DNA of 64,000 nucleotides from Coniella vitis (Eukaryota > Ascomycota > Sordariomycetes > Diaporthales > Schizoparmaceae). The notes beneath the pieces are model-generated. The model was not told where the DNA came from, did not search any database, and was given only the letters and a program-made list of their open reading frames with translations. This document shows, piece after piece, positions 11,690 to 21,944 of the stretch (positions are counted from its first letter, which is position 1; every line of letters begins with the position of its first letter). The position numbers and the translations under genes were made by a program. The stretch is taken from NCBI GenBank assembly GCA_011317545.1, contig WUJK01000006.1, positions 1 to 64,000 of the forward strand, in the 5' to 3' direction.

Positions 11690-12648
11690 AAGTAAGCTAA
11701 TACGACTCCTACCGCTATACCTACCGCCGCCGCCCCTACTATTACTATAAGCTCTATAGCTACTCCTATAGCGGTAGTACCTATAGCTATAGCTATAGCT
11801 ACTCCTACTGCGCCCGCTACTACTCCTACCGCCGCTATCCTCGCCCCTACCGCTACCTAGCTCGATAAGGCCGTTAATAAGCTTATTTAGAGTATTATCG
11901 CTATTAACCCGTAGCTTTAACCTTATATTACCCTCCCCAAGGGTATTAGGGATAAGTAGTACCTACCCTATATTATAAGGGCTTCTAAAAACCCCCTCTC
12001 CCTCTACCTATACGGTATTAGTAAATAGCGTTTCCCCTATTTCTTTATAGCTTACTAACTACTATAGCTAGCGCCTATTATTTCCCTTATAAGACGAATA
12101 AAAAGGGTAAGAACTCCGGCTATTCTTATACCCCCCTTTATTAGACCGATAAGATATATACCGCTATTATTATTATAGTTAACTATTCCCTCGCCTATAA
12201 TACTTCCGACCCTAGTATATACTACTCCTTCCCTACTCGCGCCTTCCCGTACTTATATACTCTAGGTACTCTCCGCCCCTAGGCCCTCGCCGCTCTCGCT
12301 ATACGCCGTACCCGCGACTACCTACCTAAATTAGGTAAAACTTAGGCTAGCTATAACGAGGTCCGGTTATTAAATAATAAGCATACCTATAGCGTATATA
12401 CCTACTACTCCTTCCCTACTTATATCCTGCTAACTTTATACTAGCGCTATAGCTATAAGCTCGTATACTACTAAGCGGTAGCGCTAAAGGATATTACCGA
12501 CTTATTAGTAAAGCTTATAAAGGGGGGTAGTAAGGGTAAGGGCTTAGTTAGTACTAAAACGAAGCGCGGTATTAATAATAACCCTTATTCTAATAAAACT
12601 AAGGAGAGTAATTCTAATAGTAAGGAGGAGGTAAGTAAGGATAAGTAA
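11690..12648 (+). pseudogene. extra ORF antisense to pol, copy B
   Basis: Lies between the end of pol and the 3' LTR, on the strand opposite to gag-pol. Translation gives an Ala/Pro/Thr-rich start (11,700-11,865) and a middle segment with LPKGIRDKQYLPYIIRASK-like sequence if RIP stops are read as Gln (about 11,935-12,080). After one frame change near 12,085 comes a long stretch to the stop at 12646-12648 that includes YLPKLGKT (about 12,325), DITDLLVKLIKGGSKGKG (about 12,490-12,545) and a Ser/Lys/Asn-rich tail. The frame change may be an intron or an indel. Copy A holds a homologous ORF at the same place and orientation. I do not recognise the family. Extra antisense ORFs are known in some plant and other LTR elements; the function here is unknown. 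Confidence 0.6.
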
Positions 12649-12699
12649 GTAGCTATATTAGCGCGTATTTTATATATAGTTTTCTTTTTATCTATAGTA

Positions 12700-15600
12700 T
12701 TTAATTTCCCCGCTCTTCTTTTCTATAACTTTAAGCTATTATAACTTATAGCGCTATTATAGCGTTACTTAAACTCCTTAAGAGTAATTATATCTTTAAA
12801 TTCGGATAACGGCTATTAGTCTAGCTAGTCCTATCCGACCTATTTAATTAGGACTTCGCGTTATAGCGTTTCGTCCGTTTTCGCGCGGCCTCTACGCAGC
12901 TTATTATATACTCTAATAATACTTTCTACCTAATACTCGGGTTCCTTTCCCTCTTTAACTACGATAGGGTTAGGCCGGTATTCCCTCTATACCTACGATA
13001 AGAGCGGGTCTTATATAGCTTAAATTAGGAGATTTATATAGAAACGAGGGTAAATACTCGGCGGAACGTCTAATTCTACTACGTAAGGGCTAACGACGTA
13101 CGTTATAGTATACTTATCGTATAGCTAGGCTAACTTCTTTAAAGGGTAATCGGTAGTAATATTTCGTAGGGAGAGTTAAACCTTATCGCCCTTAATAAGC
13201 CGCTTTATAATTACTTATAATTTATTCGTAGATTCTTCTATTCGTTATTATACAACTACTATTATAGCTTAAGCAAAAGTAGTTATATCTTTAAGCCGTT
13301 AGACGAAGTTCTCGGCCTAAACTCTAGGCGCTCGCGCTAGTAATGTACTACGCTCTACCTATTCGATTAGATCTATATAATAGCCGTATAGGATAAAAAA
13401 TAGGCTAAAGCTAATTATACTAATATCCCTATTATTAATAGCTAGTTAAGCGCTAGGTAGGAGTATCGGCTAATCTAATTATATATATATAACGAACGCT
13501 CGGAGGTAGTCTATAACCTCTTAGTTTGCCCTTTCTATAGCTCTATCCGTTTATAGGTAAAAAGCGGTATTTAGGCGCTACTTTATCTTTATAAGCTCGT
13601 ATAATTAGCGCTAGAACCCTCCTACCTAGTTCGAGCTTTAATTACTAACTATTACCTTAGGGAAACTATAGAACCGCTAGTAATAGTATAAAAACCGCTC
13701 TATATATACTTCCGTACTTATACTATATATAGCTTTAAGTATAATAGCTTTCGTTAATCGGTCTATAATTACTATTAAATAAGCCTCTCTTATATCGTCC
13801 TTATAGGGGAGGTCGACTATAAAGTCTATAGATAACTCGCTTTATACTTACTTAGGTATTAATAGGGGCTTAAGAAGGCCCTTCCTCTAATATCTCTATA
13901 CCGTCTTACGTTTATAAATATCGTAATTTCGTATAAACCGCCGAATACTATAGTATATACCTAGCTAGAAATAGCCCCTTATTATTATTATAATAATAGT
14001 ATCCCTTCCTAAGTAGCTAAATAGGGTAAAATCGTAGATACTCTACGTTAGTTTAGTATATAGGGGTTCCTAATCGGGCAACTAAAGCTATTCGTAGAAC
14101 CTAAGTAATCCTTTCTTATCGATCGAATACTCCGCTATAAATACCTTAATAAGCTTACCTTCGGATATCCGTAGGTAAGGGGGAAAAGAGCGTTTACCCC
14201 TACGGACTACGCTTATAAGCTAGGAGTATACCTTATTATATAAAGTAATATCGTCCTATAGGCGCTAGAGCTCCTCTTATATAAAAACCTCGCTACCTAT
14301 TAGTAATAGCTTATTATATACTATAACTTAGCTTATCTCTATCGATAGTAAAAGCTGGATTTACCTACCGGTAAGGCGTTTATTAGATATATTATATAGT
14401 ATATCCTGCTCCCTCCTCGAAAGGGCGTTTAGACGCTCGCTAGCTACTCCCGCGCGGTAGACTAAGTAGTATCGAAAATAAGCTATTATCTTAGACTAGC
14501 GGACCTACCTCTCGGTAAAACGCTATAATATTATAAAATATTCGAAGTTCTTATAATCTAAGTAAATCGTAAATAGTAATACGGTGCCCTTAAGCTCCGT
14601 ATCCTATACTCTTAAGTAATTAATAACGGCTAGTAGTTCCTTATCGTAGATCTTATAGTTATACTCTATAGGGCTTAGGTAGCGTAAGTAATACGCTACC
14701 GGGCGGAGGATACCGTACTTATCCCTCTAAGAGAGGTAGCCGCCTAACGAATAGCTAGAATAGTCCGCTTCTAATACTATCTCTTTATCCGGATCCTATT
14801 AAGCGAGTACGGGCTTACTAATAAAGAGACGCTTTAGCTACTCGAATATAGCTTCTTCCTACTCCCCGAACCTAAATAAAACCCCCTTCTTAGTTAAGGC
14901 TAGGAGGGGCCTTATAATTTCGAAATAATTAGCGATAAACTAATAATAGAAGTTTATAAATCCTAGGAAGCTATAGACTCCCTTAACTATCTTCGGAGCC
15001 TTCTAATCGTATATAGCGTATACCTTCTCGGGGTTTATATAAGTCCCTACCCCCGCTTCGATAATAAAGCTTAGGTACTTCGTCTCGGTTACGCCGAATT
15101 CGTATTTAGCGATATCTAGATTTAGACCTATTACTTCGAGAACGTATAATACTAGCTTTACCTTTACTCGGTAATCTTTAGCCGTACCGTCGGTATATAC
15201 TAGAATATTATCGATATAAGCTAAATAGAAGATATCTAGGTAGGGGCGTAGAGCGTTATTAATATAGCGCTAGAACATCGCGGGAGCGCCTATAAGTCCG
15301 AACGGGGTTATTAGCTACTCGAAGAGGCTATACCTCGTACGAAAGGCGGTCTTCTACTCGTCTCCTTCCTTAATATAAAGCTTATAAAACGCTACTTATA
15401 TATCGAGCTTAGTAAAATATTTAGCGTTTACGATATTAGATAGGGTCTCTTTAATAAAGGGGAGTAGGTAGTAGTTAGCTTCCGAAATAGCGTTAAGCGT
15501 ATAATAATCTATATAAAAATAAAAGCCGCCCCCTAGTTTCTTAATAAAGATTATAGGAGCTCCTATTAAAGAGCTATTAGCTCTAATATAGCTTATATCG

Positions 15601-17490
15601 AGTAGCTCGGTAAGAGTCTTCCTTAGTACGATAAGTTCTTCTCTAGATATCCCGTATAATAGGCCCTATAGGGCGTTTATAGCAGACCTATCTACCTTCT
15701 TATATAGCCGAATCTCGTAGTCCGCTCCCTCTTTATATAGCGGTAGCGCGGAAGCTATATCCTTATTAAAGAGGTTCCGGAACTCGTAATACTCTAAAGG
15801 GAGTTTCTCGTTAACCGAGGATTCTACTTTCGGTAATAGGGCCTTAGTAATATCGGCTATTATAATACTAAAAAACGCTACCTAAGTAGTACTTAAGCGT
15901 TTTATACGCCGAACTTCGCTTTAGATAGTAAGGGTACTAATAAACGTATAATTAAAGTTCTTAAGGCTATATCCTTGCTCCTAAACCTCTAGTCCTCCTA
16001 CTCGTCCGATACTTAGGCGGTATTTATAAGCTATATATATTACCCTTTCTCTTTCTGCCTAAGGTTTTCCTAAAACGAGGTCGTACTAAAGGCGGGGGAT
16101 TATATAAGCCTAAATACGATATAAATACCTATCTAGGTCTATATTAAGGTAGGTTATATAGCGGATAACGGGCTATTTATATAATATTCTCTCCCTTAAC
16201 GATTAATAAAGGGTCCTAGGCGGGATAGATATATATAGAAGTTTTAACTTATATATAAGCGTCTCGTTCGTAATAGAATAATAATTATAGCTAGAATTAA
16301 TAAGTATTAGGATAAATAGAGTTAAATTATAGAATAGGTTTATTATAAAATAATTCCTATTTATTTAATACTTTACTTTTTATAAGCTAAAATCGAAACC
16401 TATAAGCTCTTATATATAACTCTATATAGGAGTAGCTAGTTTTCCTCCTATTCCTCGATAGTATCGTTAAGGTCGATAAGGTTAGTATCGGCGACGTTAA
16501 TATCCGTCTCCCGTATAGCTCCTAAGCTAGTAAGCGGGCGCGCGGGTAGGAAGGGGCAACGAGCGATTCTATAGTTCGAATATCCGTACCTATAATAGAG
16601 TCCCTACTCTTTCCTACGCCTAATCTCCGCCTAGTTAACCTACCTTACGCGCTACTTATTAGCCTATAGAGCGTTAATACTAGTTATAGCCGTATCCCTA
16701 TCGGGATCTATATAAGGGTTTTACAGTTTCTATCCGTTTCCTCCCGTTCGCTAGATCGTCTTAAAGCGCTATACTATAGCTCCGGATAAATAGCTTAAGG
16801 GCGAAGTATAGCTACCGTTTCGGATAGCGATATAGCTTTCCAGCTTAGCTAAGATATAGAACGCTTTCTTTACCTAGTCGTTATACGTCGACGGTATTTC
16901 TATACTAATAAGCTATATATATAATACGCTATTAATAGCGCCCTTTAGGTATATTAACTTAGCTAAATCCGGTTATTCTATACCGCCGGAGTCTATTAGT
17001 AACTTCTCCTACTAGGAGAAGAAGTTAGGGAAGGATTAGCCTTTCTTCTAAGTAAAGCTCCTAAGCCTTTAAGAAATAGCGATAGTATAATTCTTATCGT
17101 AATATCGATAGTAGAGCTATTATAGGAATAAGGAGGGTTTCTAAAGGCCGTACTCTCCTTCTATAATATAATAGCTCCTCGCTATAACTTTTATATCTCC
17201 CTCTAGGTATTCGTAGATTTCTTAGAACTTATCTATATAATTCCCGATAAAGTAGGTATCTCGGACGAGTTTATACCTTATAGTACGCTCCTAAGCTAGG
17301 AATTAAATATATATACCCTTAAAGTTCGCTAGCTAAGAAAGGGGCTTACGTTTAGGTATAACTATACTCTCTAAGGCCTTATTTATATCGATATCGGTAT
17401 CTTCTATATCTTAGGAGGTAGGGGTATAGGTATCTTCTAGTTCGTTAAATACCGGGTTAGGGTATTCGGCCGCTATATTACTAATACTTA
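12700..17490 (-). pseudogene. gag-pol with chromodomain, copy B
   Basis: Minus-strand remnant: gag at about 17,490-16,400 with a CCHC-type knuckle region near 16,560-16,610, protease near 16,100-16,300, RT about 15,650-14,950, RNase H about 14,800-14,500, integrase about 14,200-13,050. At the end (about 12,980-12,740) a chromodomain-like segment carries the spacing of EYEVE...WVGYD..TW.PLS once TAG/TAA stops are read as Trp/Gln. This places the element among chromoviruses. Many stop codons make it non-functional. Confidence 0.85.
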
Positions 17491-17802
17491 CTAATAGCTC
17501 CTATAGTAATAGGCTACGGGATTATTCGATTTATATAAATCGTACCGTAAGCGCTTCTAGGTTTCGTACGCTATCTTCGCGCTACTATTATACTACTCCT
17601 TTAATAATATACCGCTACTCTTCTATTATTTAAGTAATTATTTATTATATAATTATTATTATATTATTATTATCGTTATTCGCTTAGGTAGGGAATTACC
17701 CGAATTACTCGTTATAGGGGTATAATATCCTAAGGCTATATGCTAAATAAGTATATAAATACCGTTAGATATATAGGGTAGGTAGAAAAGAAGTTAGTTA
17801 AA

Positions 17803-18141
17803 TATAAATAGGTATCGAGAGAGCGTTTATAGTTTCGATCCTAATTTTTATTATTAACTAACTTAGGGAGAGAAGTAAGAATAGTATCTATATAGCAGCG
17901 CGAGAGCTGCTCTTAAGTAACTCTTACGTTTAAGATCCACCCGTAGATAGAGTTTTCTATAGGTCTACCGTTAATACGGGTCCTCTTATCGATGGTCTTT
18001 TATACGGCTCGTAAGCTGCTCGGGAGACGCTCTTGTTTAGCACTTATATAATACCAGTCTCTAGACGAGAAGGGAATATACTAACTAAGGCTTCGTGCCC
18101 TGGTGTGCCGAAGCCGTGCATTTACCCGTGGGCCTATAATA
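17803..18141 (-). repeat. 5' LTR of copy B (339 bp)
   Basis: Same length as the LTRs at 10881-11219 and 20316-20654. Its right end (about 17,990-18,141) still has many CA/TG dinucleotides where the left LTR has TA, so the two LTRs were hit unequally by RIP. Confidence 0.93.
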
Positions 18142-18146
18142 ATTAT
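18142..18146. repeat. target-site duplication of copy B, right (ATTAT)
   Basis: Partner of 10876-10880. Confidence 0.9.
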
Positions 18147-18790
18147 ATAGATTTAATCGAATAGGTAGAGTATAATATATTAATAATATAAGCGCTTAAG
18201 GTTTAGGCCGAGAACTTTATTTAATAGCTTAAAGATATAACTATTTTCGCTTAAGCTATAATAGTAATTATATAATAACGAATAGAAGAATCTACGAATA
18301 AATTATAAATAATTATAAAGCGGCTTATTAAGGGCGATAAGGTATAGCTCTCCCTACGAAATATTACTACCGACCGCCCTTTAAAGAAGTTAGCTTAGCT
18401 ATATAAAAAGTATACTATAATATATATTATTAACCCTTATATAGTAGAACTAAATATCTCGCCGGGTATTTACCCTTATTTCTATATAGATCTCCTAATC
18501 CGAGCTATATAGGACCTATTCCTATTATAGGTATAAAGAGAATACCGGCTTAACCCTATTATAATTAAAAAGGGAGAGGAACCCGAGTATTAGGTAAAGA
18601 GTATTATTAGAGTATATAATAAGCCGTATAAAAGCTATACGAAAACGGATAAAACGCTATAATATAAAATCCTAGTTAAATAAATCGGATAGAACTAGCT
18701 AGACTAATAGCCGTTATCCGAATTTAAAGATATAGTTATTCTTAAGGAATTCGAGTAACGCTATAATAGTATTATAAATTATAATAGCCT
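18147..18790 (+). pseudogene. pol of copy A, C-terminal portion (integrase end and chromodomain)
   Basis: Matches the inverted sequence of copy B at about 12,740-13,390. The chromodomain segment is recognisable at about 18,560-18,760 by its EEPEY start and PLSEFKD end, with stops at the expected Trp positions. Confidence 0.8.
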
Positions 18791-18874
18791 AAAGTTATAT
18801 AAAAGAAGAGCGGAGAAATTAAATATTATAAATAAAAAGAAAATTATATATAAAACGTATATTAACGTAGCTAC

Positions 18875-19850
18875 CTATTTATCCTTATTTACTTCTTCCT
18901 TATTATTAAAATTACTCTCCTTAGTTTTATTAGAATAAGGATTATTATTAACATTATACTTCGCTTTAATACTAATTAAGCCCTTACCTTTATTACCCCC
19001 TTTTATAAGCTTTACTAATAGATCGGTAATATCCTCTAATATTACTACCTAACGGTATATAAGCTTACGGCTATAGCGTTAATATAGAATTAGTAGGATA
19101 TAAATAAGGAAGGAATAATCGGTATATATATTATAAGTATATTTATTATTTAATAACCGGACCTTATTATAGCTAGCTTAAGTTTTACCTAACTTAGGTA
19201 GGTAATCGCGGGTATAGCGTATAATAAGAGCGGTAAGGGCCTAGGGGTAGAGAGTATCTAGAGTATATAAATATAGGAAGGCGTAAATAGGGAAGGAGTA
19301 ATATATACTAGGGTTGGAAATATTATAGGCGAGGGAATAATTAACTATAATAATAATAATAATATATATCTTATCGGTCTAATAAAGGGGGGTATAAGAA
19401 TAGCCGGAGTTTTTACCCTTTTTATTTATCTTTATAAAGGAAATAATAAGCGCTAATTATAATAGTTAGCAAGCTATAAAGAAGTAGGGGAAATACTATT
19501 TACTAATATTATAAAGGTAAAGAGAGAGGGGGTTTTTAAAAACCCTTATAATATAAGGTAGGTATTACTTATCCTTAATACTCTCGGGGAGGATAATATA
19601 GGGTTAGAGCTATAGGTTAGTAATAATAACGCTTTAGATAAGCTTATTAATAGCCTTATCGAGCTAAATAGCGGTAGGGGTAAGGATAATAGCAATAGGA
19701 GTAATAATAGGCGCGGTAAGAATAGCCGTAGCTATAGCTATAAGCGCTATTATTATAAGAATAGCTATAAAGCCTATAATAATAGCGGGGGCGGCGGTAA
19801 TAGGTATAACGGTAAGGGCTATATTAGCTTATTTAGAACGAATAATAATA
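18875..19850 (-). pseudogene. extra ORF antisense to pol, copy A
   Basis: Homologous to 11,690-12,648 of copy B and in the same place relative to pol and the 3' LTR. On the minus strand it ends with a stop at 18875-18877 after a Lys/Asn/Ser-rich tail; a YLPKLGKT segment lies near 19,190. The Asn/Ser/Gly-repetitive N-terminal part (about 19,690-19,850) differs in repeat length from copy B. It is more eroded than the copy B version. Confidence 0.6.
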
Positions 19851-20300
19851 TTTATATTATTAATAGAGTTAAGTATAAGTAGAAGACGAATAGGGAAAGC
19901 GTAATATTTACCTTATTATTATAGTAATTAGTTTTATATAACTTATAAGGGCTTTAGTTTAATTAAAAGGAAGGAATAACCCTTAGAGTAGGGGTTAAAG
20001 GGGTATTTATACTTTTTCGAGGCTTTAAGAGTAAAGATATCGCGCTTATAACTATTTACTAAGTTAAGGGTATCGCTATTATTCTATTAATAGATAATAA
20101 GTAGTAGAATTTATAAACTCGCCGAGAGCTAGGTTAAAAGGAGCTCTATAGATATAAAACTCTTTTTATACTTATTAGGTATAAAAATAGAGCTCCTTTA
20201 ATAGGGTAGGCGGGCGTAATAGCGTTATATCGTTATACTATTTAGGTAACTATTATACCCCTAATATATTATATATAGCTTTATAGGAGGGCGTTTAGCC

Positions 20301-20315
20301 TAAGCGGGGGGGTAA
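20301..20315 (+). other. polypurine tract of copy A
   Basis: TAAGCGGGGGGGTAA directly before the 3' LTR, identical to copy B's tract. Its conservation despite RIP fits the absence of CA/TG targets in it. Confidence 0.8.
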
Positions 20316-20654
20316 TATTATAAGCCTATAAGTAAATATACGGCTTCGGTATATTAGGGTATAAAGCCTTAATTAGTATATTCCCTTCCTGTTTAGAAAC
20401 TAGTATTATATAAGCGCTAAATAAGAGCGCCTTCCGAGCCGCTTATAAGCCGCTTAGAAGATTATCGGTAATAGCACTTATATCGACGGTAGACCTATAG
20501 AAAACTCTATCTAAAGGTAGATCTTAAGCGTAAGAGCTACTTAAGAGCAGCTCTTACGCCGCTATATAGATACTACTCTTACTTCTCTCCTTAAGTTAGT
20601 TAATAATAGAAATTAGGATCGTAACTGCGAACGTTCTCTCGATACCCGTTTATA
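20316..20654 (+). repeat. 3' LTR of copy A (339 bp)
   Basis: Inverted relative to the two LTRs of copy B and the same length. More diverged: positions that are CACGGG or CACGAA in B are TATAAG or TATAAA here, so some CG sites also changed. Confidence 0.92.
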
Positions 20655-20925
20655 ATATATATATATATATATAGATATACTTATAAACGAAATAAATAAT
20701 TTAAATAATAAATAAATAGAAAAGTATTATTATTAATTTAATTAATAATAATATAATTTATAATATTTCAAAATTTAGTTTTATATATAAATATCTTAAA
20801 TATATTAAATCTAAGTTTTAAATTCTCTTTAATATAATAATAGAATATATTAATATAATCTTATTCTTAGTTTTTCTAAAAGCTATAAAGAATAAATTTT
20901 ATTATTAAAAATATTCTTATATTCT
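20655..20925. other. very AT-rich tail of the RIP block
   Basis: Begins with (AT)n, then almost only A and T with no ORF. It looks like older sequence driven to low GC by repeated RIP. Normal composition returns abruptly near 20,925. Confidence 0.7.
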
Positions 20926-20959
20926 CTTTGCCGTGCCGTCGGCACGAACCGTAGCAAAG
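20926..20959. repeat. hairpin at the RIP/gene boundary
   Basis: CGTGCCG-T-CGGCACG (20932-20946) is a perfect inverted repeat, nested in an outer pair CTTTGC (20926-20931) and GCAAAG (20954-20959). It sits exactly at the composition border and could be the end of a DNA transposon. Confidence 0.6.
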
Positions 20960-20982
20960 CGAAGGTGCTCGTACTATGTACA

Positions 20983-21944
20983 CTACGTTTGCATATAAGG
21001 ATGTTCCAGGGCCTGCCTCGGTTAGTATCAACGAGCAAGTACTATCGTGATAGTAGTATCGGGAGGTAACTCACCTCTGCAGCCGACATCCTCGTGGAAT
21101 CATACCTCACCAACTTCTTGATCATGTCAGCCCAGCCCTCATCGACATCGTTTAGAATGTCTTCCCAGGGCTGGCCAGGAAACATCTGGTAAATGTCAAA
21201 GGGTGGAGTCTTGAAGTGCTCCGCCTCGGGCCACGTCTCACGCGTAGGAGTGCCAATGGTCTTGAAAATGCTCAATATCAAGCCCAGCTGGTTGCCATCT
21301 TCGTGGGCGGCTCTGGAATCAAAGAGACTCTTTGGCGGCCGCCGCGCGCATTCGGCGAGTATGCAACCTGCGCCCCACATATCCACGGCCGTGCCGTAGG
21401 CCTTGTTGCCAAAGAGCACTTCCGGCGCGCGGTACGGGCCGGTACCGATGTCCAGGATCTTGCCGTCTGCTGGTTCGGTGGCTGCAGAGAGTTCAGGATG
21501 CCATGCTGTGCCGAAGTCGGACAAGTAAGCCGGGCCATCGGGAGATGCCAGTAGGACGGCTTGGGGTTTCACGTCACGGTGGATTATACCCCGACTGTGA
21601 ATGTCCATGAGTGCCTGGAACAGATGGATGCAAATGCTACGGATCTGGGCGCTGTCGAGGATGGCATTCTCAAGAAGCCCGGCCAGAGTCAGAGGCATGT
21701 AGGGGAAAACAAGAGTAAGACGCTGCTCGTGGTCGCGGAATGTGTCGAGCAATGGAATGCAGGGTTTTTTCAGCAACGCCAAAATGCTGGCTTCGCGCAA
21801 GGGATTGTGCGGTTCGATATTGCGTGTCTCGGTGATGACTTTCAAGGCGCGATCCTGGAAGCGGTAGACCTCGGCCGTGACACCGCTGGCAATGTACTGG
21901 CAATTGCGGTATGGGCCTATTCTCTCGCCCAATGTGTTCTCCAC
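20983..21944 (-). CDS. csk1: CDK-family serine/threonine kinase, Csk1-like (CAK-activating kinase type)
   Basis: complement(join(20983..21012,21075..21944)), 299 aa. The single long ORF runs through an intron: a GTGAGT donor follows the Glu codon at 21075, and a TACTAAC branch site and GCAG acceptor precede a 30-bp last exon encoding ALEHPYMQT, the expected kinase-domain end. Seen: degenerate Gly loop IASGVTAEVYR (18-28), ATP Lys K35 (ALKVI), catalytic HRDVKP (122-127), DFG (143-145), PYRAPE (170-175), DMWGAGCI. The family includes fission yeast Csk1, a single-domain kinase of similar length that activates CDK-activating kinase and Cdk9. Odd: the Asn expected two residues after HRDVKP is Ala (A129), and the Gly loop has lost most glycines. 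The 3' end is only about 60 bp from the RIP block. Orthology is inferred from motifs. Confidence 0.8.

Larger units (their letters stand above)
10881..18141 (-). mobile_element. Gypsy/chromovirus copy B, full length, nested in copy A
   Basis: 7,261 bp flanked by two directly repeated 339-bp LTRs (10881-11219 and 17803-18141) and a 5-bp target duplication. The coding direction is minus: 5' LTR at right, gag, protease, RT, RNase H, integrase and chromodomain running leftwards to about 12,700, then an antisense ORF (11,690-12,648, plus strand), a polypurine tract and the 3' LTR at left. All parts carry RIP-type transitions. It lies in the integrase of copy A in opposite orientation, so A is the older insertion. 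Confidence 0.93.
18142..20654 (+). mobile_element. Gypsy/chromovirus copy A, second part
   Basis: Starts with the right-hand target duplication (18142-18146) and resumes copy A's integrase exactly where 10880 stopped. It contains the integrase C-terminus, the chromodomain (about 18,560-18,760), the antisense ORF (18,875-about 19,850, minus strand), the polypurine tract (20301-20315) and the 3' LTR (20316-20654). It is more heavily mutated than copy B, including C-to-T changes outside CA contexts. Confidence 0.92.
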
